In this document: piece by piece, positions 1-6,413 of the stretch
Layout: the number at the start of each line of letters is the position of its first letter
Position numbering within the stretch: the first letter of the stretch is position 1
Assembly (NCBI GenBank): GCA_018384465.1
Contig: JAHAYQ010000135.1
Span: 1 to 10,718 of the forward strand
Reading direction: 5' to 3'
Origin: Myroides sp.
Lineage (GTDB): Bacteria > Bacteroidota > Bacteroidia > Flavobacteriales > Flavobacteriaceae
Length of the DNA: 10,718 nucleotides
Translations under genes and position numbers: made by a program
Notes under the pieces: generated by a model
The model's input: the letters and a program-made list of their open reading frames with translations, nothing else
Database searches by the model: none
Told to the model about the DNA's origin: nothing

Positions 1-779
1 GCGGGTACAATAACATCGGCTCGGTCGGTATTTAAGGCTAAGGCATAAATGCGTTCTTCGTACGATAAACCACTTAAAAATTTCAAACGTTGCATTAAAT
101 AGGATTGCGTTAAAGGTTTGTCGTTGGTTTTACCCGACATTTTGAAGATCTTATTGATGTTCCCTCCAGAACCTATGATTTCTATTTGGGGTAAGTTTTC
201 TGTGTGTTTTTTAATCCATTTCTCAATTTCCAACCACACACTTTCGGTTACCATATTATTTAATAAACGTACGGTTCCGTTCTTAAACGATTTAGATACC
301 ACTTGCTGTCCGTTAGAAAACACAGTAAACTCTGTACTTCCACCACCTACATCAACGTACAGGTAATGACCGTCTTTTTTTATGTACGATTCTAAATCGG
401 AATTAGCAATAATGGCAGCTTCGGTTTTTCCTTCAATAATATCAATAGGAATACCGGTTGCTGTAAATATATCATCAACTAATTCTTTGCCGTTATAGGC
501 TTCGCGCATGGCAGAAGTAGCACAGGCTGCAAACTTTTCTACCTTATAAACTTCCATTAACAATTTAAATGCTTGTATAGCTTTAATCATGCGTTCGGCA
601 TTTTCTTCGGATATTTCACCCACTGTAAAGGCATCTTGACCTAAACGAATGGGCACACGCACCAAATGACTTTTGTTGAATTGTGTGGGTTTATTTTCTT
701 CTTCTACAACATTTGCAATAAGCAACCGCATGGCATTAGATCCTATATCGATTGCAGCATATTTTTTAATTTTAATCAT
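1..779 (-). CDS. ppx: Ppx/GppA family exopolyphosphatase, 3' end cut by window edge
   Basis: The reverse strand reads open from an ATG at 779 to the window edge, giving 259 complete codons. The family removes terminal phosphate from polyphosphate, or hydrolyses pppGpp, in the cytoplasm. Visible hallmarks of this ASKHA-fold family are the N-terminal phosphate-binding loop IDIGSNAMR (residues 10-18), the acidic EGKTE motif (116-120), the second loop DVGGGSTEF (143-151), the IGSGGNINK segment (202-210) and the late RADVIVP motif (253-259). Short flavobacterial members are about 300 residues, so roughly 40 C-terminal residues probably lie to the left. The start ATG shares one base with the ppk1 stop codon (TAATG), which suggests translational coupling. 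Polyphosphatase is favoured over pppGpp hydrolase because of the ppk1 neighbour; sequence alone does not settle it. Confidence 0.93.
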   Translation of the reverse strand, partial: MIKIKKYAAIDIGSNAMRLLIANVVEEENKPTQFNKSHLVRVPIRLGQDAFTVGEISEENAERMIKAIQAFKLLMEVYKVEKFAACATSAMREAYNGKELVDDIFTATGIPIDIIEGKTEAAIIANSDLESYIKKDGHYLYVDVGGGSTEFTVFSNGQQVVSKSFKNGTVRLLNNMVTESVWLEIEKWIKKHTENLPQIEIIGSGGNINKIFKMSGKTNDKPLTQSYLMQRLKFLSGLSYEERIYALALNTDRADVIVP

Positions 780-2869
780 TAATCTAAAACAACTTCAATT
801 TTATTTCTAAAGTAATTATACAACTCGTCTTGAGCTTTAAATCGATCTTCACCAGTTCTTCGATATCTGTTTTCTAATCGTTCGGAATGTAAGCGCACTT
901 TTACATTGCCCTGCCAATAAATAGCAAAGGTATCAATAAGTTCTTGTTTAAGATCTTCATCAAAAATAGGACAAGATACTTCGACCCTTTCTTCTATATT
1001 TCGGGTCATAAAATCGGCAGATGATATGTAAATTTCAGCATCTTCATCTGTTCCAAAGATATAAATTCGCGAGTGTTCTAACAAATTATCTACAATACTA
1101 ATGGCCTCGATATTGTCGCTTAAACCTGGAACACCAGGAATTAAACAACAAATGCCACGTACAATTAAATGTACCTTTACCCCTGCTCTACTGGCATCGT
1201 ACAGTTTATCGATCATTTTGATATCCGACAAACTATTCATTTTTAAACGTATCATAGCAGGCTGATCGTTTAAAGCTTTTTCTATTTGTTTATCGATTAA
1301 CTTATTAAATTTTGAACGCGTGTAATGGGGTGATACAATGAGGTTTTTATACCTAAATATTTTATAATTTACATCAAAAAACTCAAACACCTTACTTACT
1401 TCTTTCATGATTTGATTATTTGACGTTAACAAGGTAACATCTGTATAAACAGTCGCGGTGCTTTCGTTAAAATTTCCGGTTGATATAAAACCGTAACGTT
1501 TTATTTTTTTGGATTCAATGCGTTCAATAACACAAATTTTACTGTGAACTTTTAAGCCTTTTACTCCAAAAATAAGTTTGATGCCTTCAGCCTGCATTAT
1601 TTCAGCATAATTGATGTTACTGGTTTCATCAAATCGAGCTTGAAGCTCAATTTGCACCGTAACTTTTTTGCCGTTTTTAGCTGCATTGATTAATGAGGAG
1701 ATGATTTGCGAATGTGTTGCCAAACGATACAGTGTAATTTTTATACTGGTTACCTTAGGATCTAAGGCTGCTTCGCGTAAAAATCTTACCACATAATTAA
1801 ATGACTGAAAAGGTGTGTGTAGTAAATAATCTTTGCTTTTAATTTGTTGTATTAAACTGCCTTGAAAACTAAGACCACTTACGGGCAATGGTTGTAATTT
1901 ACCGGTTACAAGATCTTTTCTTCCCAAATTTGGAAAATTCATATAATCTCTACGATTGTGATATCTACCACCAGGAATGATGCTATCTACCGCTTCAATA
2001 TCCATTTTATCTAAAAAGAAATTTAAAGTATCTTGTTCAATTTCACTGTCGTACACAAATCGAACTACTTCACCTACCCGACGATCTCGGACAGAATTTG
2101 AAATTTTTTCTAAGAATGATTTATGAAGATCCGAATCAAAATCTAATTCTGCATCACGTGTTATTTTAATCATGTGTGCAGTAATGCTCTCATAATCAAA
2201 AATTGAAAAGATATAATCAAGATTAATCCTAATCACATCGTCTAACATCATAATGTATTGTTTACCGTCTTGTGAAGGCAACTCTACAAAGCGGTTTATT
2301 TGTGCCGGAATTTCAATTAATGCGTAACGCGTTCGTTTCTTAACCGATTTAGGTGAGGTTTCGGCAAGGCTTTTTATTAATTTTACAGCTAAATATCCAT
2401 AAGAATCACGGATTAAAGGAAATTCATCTAAATCATTTAAAATAATAGTTACCAAAACCGGGCTTACTTTGTGAATAAAGAACTCACGAATAAAAGTTAT
2501 TTGTTGCGAAGTAGCCTCGCTTTCATTGATAATAAATATACCTTCGTTTTCTAATTCAACTTCTATTTCGGCAAGTATCTCCAAGCTTTTTTCTTGAAGT
2601 TTAATCACGATATCGGTAATGTCTTGTAAAAGGGTCTTGGCGTCAAGTCCGTTAATTAGTTTTTTATTGTTGTCTTTAGAAAGTGAAATACGACGTACGG
2701 TAGCGTATCTTACCCTAAAGAATTCGTCTAAGTTATTTGAAAATATTCCTAAAAAGCGCAAACGATCTAATAAGGGTACCGTGTGATCTGCAGCTTCTTG
2801 TAAAACGCGTTCGTTAAAAGCCAACCAGCTTTTTTCGCGATCTATATATTTAGGTTGGTTAATGTGCAT
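779..2869 (-). CDS. ppk1: Polyphosphate kinase 1
   Basis: A complete 696-residue protein, the normal PPK1 length. PPK1 reversibly transfers the gamma-phosphate of ATP onto inorganic polyphosphate, usually at the inner face of the membrane. The N-terminal domain shows SWLAFNERVL (14-23) and FSNNLDEFF (43-51). In the catalytic domains I see R382 in TLYRLA, R412 in ARFDE, the phosphorylated histidine H442 in KVHSK, STGNFNE (463-469) and H599 in LEHSR. By my recollection of E. coli PPK1 (R375, R405, H435, H592), all four are offset by exactly seven, so the alignment is solid. At the same offset the second E. coli active-site histidine, H454, corresponds to F461 here. The ATG overlaps the end of sixA by 11 bases and the stop overlaps the ppx start by one, so the three genes form one transcription unit. 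Confidence 0.97.
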   Translation of the reverse strand: MHINQPKYIDREKSWLAFNERVLQEAADHTVPLLDRLRFLGIFSNNLDEFFRVRYATVRRISLSKDNNKKLINGLDAKTLLQDITDIVIKLQEKSLEILAEIEVELENEGIFIINESEATSQQITFIREFFIHKVSPVLVTIILNDLDEFPLIRDSYGYLAVKLIKSLAETSPKSVKKRTRYALIEIPAQINRFVELPSQDGKQYIMMLDDVIRINLDYIFSIFDYESITAHMIKITRDAELDFDSDLHKSFLEKISNSVRDRRVGEVVRFVYDSEIEQDTLNFFLDKMDIEAVDSIIPGGRYHNRRDYMNFPNLGRKDLVTGKLQPLPVSGLSFQGSLIQQIKSKDYLLHTPFQSFNYVVRFLREAALDPKVTSIKITLYRLATHSQIISSLINAAKNGKKVTVQIELQARFDETSNINYAEIMQAEGIKLIFGVKGLKVHSKICVIERIESKKIKRYGFISTGNFNESTATVYTDVTLLTSNNQIMKEVSKVFEFFDVNYKIFRYKNLIVSPHYTRSKFNKLIDKQIEKALNDQPAMIRLKMNSLSDIKMIDKLYDASRAGVKVHLIVRGICCLIPGVPGLSDNIEAISIVDNLLEHSRIYIFGTDEDAEIYISSADFMTRNIEERVEVSCPIFDEDLKQELIDTFAIYWQGNVKVRLHSERLENRYRRTGEDRFKAQDELYNYFRNKIEVVLD

Positions 2870-3353
2870 TAGCTAAATCTTTTGGAAACATGGTTTGTGT
2901 TATTTTACCATTTTTAATGTTGTTCCAATTTTCTTCTTCAAATTCTAAAATTACTACTCCAGAAGTTGGAACATTTTCAATGTATTTGTTTCCAAATTTA
3001 TTAACAAAATCTGTAATGGCATTGTTATGACCAAAAATTATTAAGCTGGGTACCGAATCTTCGCAATTTTTTATCACTTTGCTTAAATGTAGCGAGTCAA
3101 ACGTATAAAGTTCCGGTTTTAAAACGGTTAATTCTTGTGGTATATTAAGTGTTTCGTTAAATATTTTAGCGGTATCGTGTGCCCTTTTTGCGGTACTACT
3201 CCAAATAAGGAAACGCTCTGGAAGATGTGGCTGAAGTTTTTCAAACAGCACGTTTGAGTTTTTGATACCTCTATTGTTCAGCGGACGCTCGTGATCTTCT
3301 ATCGGCATGTCCCAAGAGGATTTTCCATGCCTAATTAATACTAACTTTTTCAT
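2859..3353 (-). CDS. sixA: SixA-type histidine phosphatase
   Basis: A complete 164-residue protein of the histidine phosphatase (phosphoglycerate mutase-like) superfamily, at the size of minimal SixA proteins. The catalytic LIRHGKSSW motif is at residues 6-14, with nucleophile H9 and phosphate-binding R8. R57 in STAKRAHDTA, E81 in PELYTF and H109 in FGHNN complete the expected phosphate pocket. No signal peptide or membrane segment is seen, so it should be cytoplasmic. E. coli SixA dephosphorylates phosphohistidine proteins; the substrate here is unknown. It is the first gene of the sixA-ppk1-ppx operon and overlaps the ppk1 start by 11 bases. That linkage hints at a link to phosphohistidine or polyphosphate metabolism, but this is inference. 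Confidence 0.9.
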   Translation of the reverse strand: MKKLVLIRHGKSSWDMPIEDHERPLNNRGIKNSNVLFEKLQPHLPERFLIWSSTAKRAHDTAKIFNETLNIPQELTVLKPELYTFDSLHLSKVIKNCEDSVPSLIIFGHNNAITDFVNKFGNKYIENVPTSGVVILEFEEENWNNIKNGKITQTMFPKDLANAH

Positions 3354-3449
3354 ATTACTCTAATTTTTTGTTGGGCTAATTAAATTTTATCTATTTTTTT
3401 ACTAAATATAAAAAAAATCATTAAGTAAATTTTAAGGAATAGCATTTTT

Positions 3450-3476
3450 TTTGTACTAAATGTTTGATTATTTTTG
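3450..3476 (+). promoter_or_regulatory. Possible Bacteroidota promoter for the DUF4199-kdsA pair
   Basis: TATTTTTG at 3469-3476 matches the Bacteroidota -7 consensus TAnnTTTG and lies 19 bases before the ATG at 3496. A TTTG at 3450-3453 could serve as the -33 element, but the 15-base spacer is shorter than usual. The region is a T-rich divergent intergenic stretch, so a chance match is possible. Confidence 0.35.
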
Positions 3477-3495
3477 TTAAAACTTTTAAAGGCTA

Positions 3496-4032
3496 ATGAA
3501 CAATATAGGTATACAGCTTAAATGGGCTGCAATAATTACTGCTTTTGCGTGTCTTTGGGCAGCTATGGAAAAGGCGTTAGGATATCACGATGATTTTAGC
3601 AATATTATAGTAACTGCTTTTTTTTATTACATTATTCTCACCTTTTTATGGGCGTTTGCTTTTATCGATAAAAAGAAATCATTGGGTAAAGATGCCGTTT
3701 GGGAATTTAAAAACGCATTGAAATATGGTTTGTTGCTTACTGCTTTACTTACCATTTTAAGTCCGATTTCGCAATACATTATTTATGAAAGTATTTCACC
3801 AGATTATTTTAATAACGTTATTAAACATCAATTAGAAAGCGGAAATCACACAAAAGAAGATTTAGAGCTTATTCATAACATTAACTTTTCTATACGTCAA
3901 GGCGTTATGAATTCGTTATCGTTAGGTGTAATCTATTCGGCTTTGTACGCTTGGGTATTTAAAACAAAAAAATCACAAATAAACAAGCCCGTTGCAGCGC
4001 CTGTTTCTAAAACAAACAAAAAGAAAAAATAA
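3496..4032 (+). CDS. DUF4199 family integral membrane protein
   Basis: A 178-residue protein with four likely membrane helices at about residues 9-27, 37-57, 76-98 and 136-156. A hydrophilic segment lies between helices three and four (about 99-133), and the C-terminal tail is Lys-rich and ends in KTNKKKK. The size, the helix layout and the ENA-like GVMNSLSLGVIYSALYAW ending match DUF4199, a family common in Bacteroidota and of unknown function. The basic tail would be cytoplasmic by the positive-inside rule. The stop codon is two bases before the kdsA ATG, so the two are almost certainly co-transcribed. That hints at a cell-envelope role, but no activity can be read from the sequence. The family call rests on recalled resemblance. 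Confidence 0.83.
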   Translation: MNNIGIQLKWAAIITAFACLWAAMEKALGYHDDFSNIIVTAFFYYIILTFLWAFAFIDKKKSLGKDAVWEFKNALKYGLLLTALLTILSPISQYIIYESISPDYFNNVIKHQLESGNHTKEDLELIHNINFSIRQGVMNSLSLGVIYSALYAWVFKTKKSQINKPVAAPVSKTNKKKK

Positions 4033-4034
4033 AC

Positions 4035-4853
4035 ATGAATTTACAGAACATTCCACATATTAAACATTTAGACAGCAACAATTTTTTTATATTGGCTGGT
4101 CCGTGTGCTATTGAAGGCGAGGATATGGCATTTAAAATTGCCGAACGATTAGTGAAAATTTCAGATGATTTACAGATTCCGTTAGTTTTCAAAGGATCTT
4201 TTAAAAAAGCAAACCGTTCTAGAATTGATTCTTTTACAGGAATTGGTGACGAAAAGGCGTTACAAATTCTTCAAAAAGTTTCAAAAGAATTTAACGTACC
4301 TACCGTAACGGATATTCACGAAAGTAGTGATGCCGAACTGGCTGCAGCTTATGTAGATGTATTACAAATTCCTGCTTTTTTGGTAAGACAAACCGATTTG
4401 GTAGTTGCCGCTGCTAAAACGGGTAAAACTGTAAACCTTAAAAAAGGACAATTTATGAGTCCGGAAAGTATGAAACATGCCGTGCAAAAAGTACTTGATA
4501 GCAACAACGAAAACGTAATGGTGACCGATCGTGGAACCATGTTTGGATATCAAGATATGATTGTTGATTTTAGAGGTATTCCTACTATGAAACAATATGC
4601 TTCTACGGTGTTAGATATTACGCATTCATTACAACAACCCAACCAAGCAAGTGGAGTTACAGGTGGTAGGCCCGATTTAATTGAAACGGTTGCAAAAGCA
4701 GGTATTGCTGTGGGGGTAGATGGTATTTTTATTGAAACGCATTTTGATCCTAAAAATGCTAAAAGTGATGGTGCCAATATGCTACACTTAGATTATTTTG
4801 AACCTTTAATGAAAAAGTTAGTAGCTATTAGGCAAACAGTTATTAACTTTTAA
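4035..4853 (+). CDS. kdsA: 3-deoxy-8-phosphooctulonate (Kdo-8-P) synthase, metal-dependent type
   Basis: A complete 272-residue cytoplasmic enzyme that condenses phosphoenolpyruvate with arabinose-5-phosphate to give Kdo-8-phosphate, the precursor of the Kdo sugar of lipopolysaccharide. Clear TIM-barrel family motifs are AGPCAIE (21-27), FKGSFKKANRSR (52-63), TDIHE (92-96), DRGTMFGY (165-172) and FIETHFDP (232-239). The metal-dependent class of Aquifex uses C11, H185, E222 and D233. The equivalents here are C24, H197, E234 and D245, with nearly identical spacing. The cysteine in GPCAIE, rather than the asparagine of the E. coli type, places this in the metal-dependent class. It follows the DUF4199 gene by two bases and is closed by a strong terminator six bases after its stop. 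Confidence 0.97.
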   Translation: MNLQNIPHIKHLDSNNFFILAGPCAIEGEDMAFKIAERLVKISDDLQIPLVFKGSFKKANRSRIDSFTGIGDEKALQILQKVSKEFNVPTVTDIHESSDAELAAAYVDVLQIPAFLVRQTDLVVAAAKTGKTVNLKKGQFMSPESMKHAVQKVLDSNNENVMVTDRGTMFGYQDMIVDFRGIPTMKQYASTVLDITHSLQQPNQASGVTGGRPDLIETVAKAGIAVGVDGIFIETHFDPKNAKSDGANMLHLDYFEPLMKKLVAIRQTVINF

Positions 4854-4858
4854 AGCAT

Positions 4859-4892
4859 AAAAAAATCTAACTTTTTCAAGTTAGATTTTTTT
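4859..4892. terminator. Bidirectional intrinsic terminator between kdsA and the acidic-tail gene
   Basis: Perfect 15-bp stem: 4859-4873 pairs with 4878-4892 around a four-base TTTC loop. The core arms are TCTAACTT and AAGTTAGA. Seven A residues open the left arm and seven T residues close the right arm, so a U-tract follows the hairpin on both strands. It lies between the kdsA stop (4853) and the converging gene's stop (4897), serving both. Confidence 0.93.
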
Positions 4893-4896
4893 ATTA

Positions 4897-5334
4897 TTAT
4901 TTATCGTCTTCGTCGAAATCATCTTCGTCATCGTCGTAGTCATCATCATCGAAATCGTCATCTTCATCATCGTCCTCATCAAAATCGTCATCTTCTTCTT
5001 CACTTTTATTTTTAGATGCTTTTTTCTTGGAAGTCTTTTTTGATTTTGGTTCCTCATCCTCTTCATCGTCTAAATCCAAATCTTTTACATTGATTGAATC
5101 GACTTCGGTGATGTCTTCATCTTCAAAACTTTCAATTCTATCTTGTAATTTAGTGCTTACTTTCACCAAGTAAATAGTATCATCAGTTCTTACTTCAACG
5201 GCTTCAATTAATTCGCCTTTTGCGTTTGTAAATTGGATGACATCTGTATCATCGTATCCGTCGGGAAATTTTTCAACTAATAAAGTCAAAATTTCGTTTG
5301 TTAATTTTGCGTAATCAACAATTATTCTCTTCAT
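4897..5334 (-). CDS. Small conserved protein with Lys block and polyacidic C-terminal tail, function unknown
   Basis: A 145-residue protein in three parts. Residues 1-75 look like a compact globular domain opening MKRIIVDYAKLTNEIL, with beta-strand-like EAVEVRTDDTIYLVKVS (44-60). Residues 97-110 are a basic linker holding eight lysines in fourteen residues. Residues 112-145 are a tail in which 29 of 34 residues are Asp or Glu, interrupted by F118, F128, Y133 and F140. I recall similar proteins in flavobacteria, some carrying a DNA primase label, but no primase motif is visible. Acidic tails of this kind occur in nucleic-acid mimics, chaperones and RNA polymerase delta subunits; which applies here is unknown. 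It lies 82 bases downstream of the DHS-like gene, with an apparent promoter of its own, and ends at the shared terminator. Confidence 0.85.
   Translation of the reverse strand: MKRIIVDYAKLTNEILTLLVEKFPDGYDDTDVIQFTNAKGELIEAVEVRTDDTIYLVKVSTKLQDRIESFEDEDITEVDSINVKDLDLDDEEDEEPKSKKTSKKKASKNKSEEEDDDFDEDDDEDDDFDDDDYDDDEDDFDEDDK
4900..5001 (-). repeat. Low-complexity GAT/GAC/GAA trinucleotide tract encoding the acidic tail
   Basis: This stretch is nearly all Asp and Glu codons, seen on the plus strand as atc, gtc, ttc and tcg runs. It encodes residues 112-145 of the acidic-tail protein. Such tracts are prone to replication slippage, so tail length may vary between strains. It is coding sequence, not a CRISPR or satellite array. 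Confidence 0.85.
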
Positions 5335-5353
5335 TATTGTACCAGTTATTATG

Positions 5354-5402
5354 GTTTCAAAATTACGTTAGCCTTTGGATATAATGCAAATAATTTTGAA
5401 AC
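5354..5402. repeat. 12-bp perfect inverted repeat in the promoter region of the acidic-tail gene
   Basis: The left arm GTTTCAAAATTA at 5354-5365 is the exact reverse complement of TAATTTTGAAAC at 5391-5402, with a 25-base spacer. Read on the minus strand, the gene-proximal arm contains the -7 promoter element. The two arms are about 37 bases apart centre to centre. This could be an operator for a dimeric regulator or an RNA hairpin at the end of the upstream DHS-like transcript. No T-tract follows it, so it is not a standard terminator. Confidence 0.7.
5358..5390 (-). promoter_or_regulatory. Probable promoter of the acidic-tail gene
   Basis: On the minus strand TAATTTTG (5365-5358) fits the TAnnTTTG -7 consensus exactly, and TTTG (5390-5387) can act as the -33 element with a 21-base spacer, within the flavobacterial range. 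The -7 element ends 23 bases before the ATG at 5334, giving a short leader without a Shine-Dalgarno site. Confidence 0.55.
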
Positions 5403-5416
5403 TTTTTTTGTTTATT

Positions 5417-6388
5417 TTACTGTCCTAAAATATATGCAAAAACTAATGGTGCAACAATGGTAGCATCCGATTCAATCATGAACTTTGGCGTATCAACATC
5501 TAATTTACCCCAAGTGATTTTTTCGTTTGGAACTGCTCCTGAATATGATCCGTACGATGTAGTTGAATCAGAAATTTGACAGAAATAAGACCAGAAAGGT
5601 ACATCTGTCCACTCTAAATCTTGATACATCATTGGCACTACACAAATAGGGAAATCACCCGAAATACCACCTGCAATTTGGAAGAACCCTACGCCTTTTC
5701 CGTCTGAATTAGCTCGGTACCATTCGGTTAAATAAATCATATATTCAATACCCGATTTTACTGTAGAAGCTTTTAAATTTCCTTTAATAACGTTTGATGC
5801 GAAAATATTACCTGTGGTTGAATCTTCCCATCCTGGGCAAATAATTGGTAAATTCTTCTCTGCTGCGGCAACAATCCATGAGTTTTTTGGATCAATTTCA
5901 TAGTATTGCTCTAATACTCCTGAATTCACTACTTGGTATAAAAATTCATGTGGTAAATAACGTTCACCTTTCGCTTCGGCTGCATGCCACACATCTTCTA
6001 AATGTTTTTGTAATCTGCGGAAAGCTTCTTCTTCTGGAATACACGTATCAGTTACACGGTTAAAATGCGTATCTAACAATTCACGTTCTTGTTCTGGGGT
6101 TAAATCTCTCCAGTTCGGTATTCTTTTATAGTGAGAATGTGCTACTAAATTCATTACGTCTTCTTCTAAGTTGGCACCCGTACAAGAAATAATATGCACT
6201 TTATCTTGACGGATCATTTCTGCTAACGACACACCTAATTCGGCTGTAGACATGGCACCACCTAAAGAAATTAACATTTTTCCACCTTCTAACAAGTGTT
6301 GTTCGTATCCTTTTGCTGCATCAACTAATGCTGCTGCGTTAAAATGGCGGTAATTATGCTCGATAAATTGAGAGATTGGACCTTTCAT
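5417..6388 (-). CDS. Deoxyhypusine synthase family protein (probable polyamine aminobutyltransferase)
   Basis: A 323-residue member of the NAD-dependent deoxyhypusine synthase family. The family moves the aminobutyl group of spermidine to a lysine of eIF5A, or, in homospermidine synthases, to a diamine. The LGGAMSTAELG segment (42-52), SCTGANLEED (68-77), PGWEDSTTGN (185-194), SDSTTSYGSYSGAVPNE (273-289) and the C-terminal ESDATIVAPLVFA are typical. The catalytic lysine of the WGK motif is present as K295. The GGG-x-x-KHH segment of eukaryotic enzymes is replaced here by AGGISGDFPI (239-248). Bacteria lack eIF5A, so a polyamine substrate is more likely; the Anabaena homologue SpeY is linked to homospermidine. 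It follows the arginine decarboxylase gene by 25 bases. The family is sure, the exact substrate is not. Confidence 0.9.
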   Translation of the reverse strand: MKGPISQFIEHNYRHFNAAALVDAAKGYEQHLLEGGKMLISLGGAMSTAELGVSLAEMIRQDKVHIISCTGANLEEDVMNLVAHSHYKRIPNWRDLTPEQERELLDTHFNRVTDTCIPEEEAFRRLQKHLEDVWHAAEAKGERYLPHEFLYQVVNSGVLEQYYEIDPKNSWIVAAAEKNLPIICPGWEDSTTGNIFASNVIKGNLKASTVKSGIEYMIYLTEWYRANSDGKGVGFFQIAGGISGDFPICVVPMMYQDLEWTDVPFWSYFCQISDSTTSYGSYSGAVPNEKITWGKLDVDTPKFMIESDATIVAPLVFAYILGQ

Positions 6389-6413
6389 AATTAAAAAATT
6401 GTTTATTGTTATT

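Noticed and set aside
118..366. 82-codon plus-strand frame at the left end
   Set aside because: It is antisense to ppx, which has all the family motifs in the opposite strand's frame.
3354..3449. Promoter for the sixA operon on the minus strand
   Set aside because: TATATTTA is a one-mismatch match to the -7 consensus but no TTG lies at a fitting distance; the stretch is too T-rich to trust.
4900..5001. Dense repeated short units that could suggest a CRISPR or tandem repeat locus
   Set aside because: The repetition is of single Asp/Glu codons in frame, with no repeat-spacer structure.
4881..5066. Minus-strand frame rich in Met, Thr and Lys over the acidic tail
   Set aside because: It is a shifted reading of the GAT/GAC tract of the acidic-tail gene and runs into the terminator.
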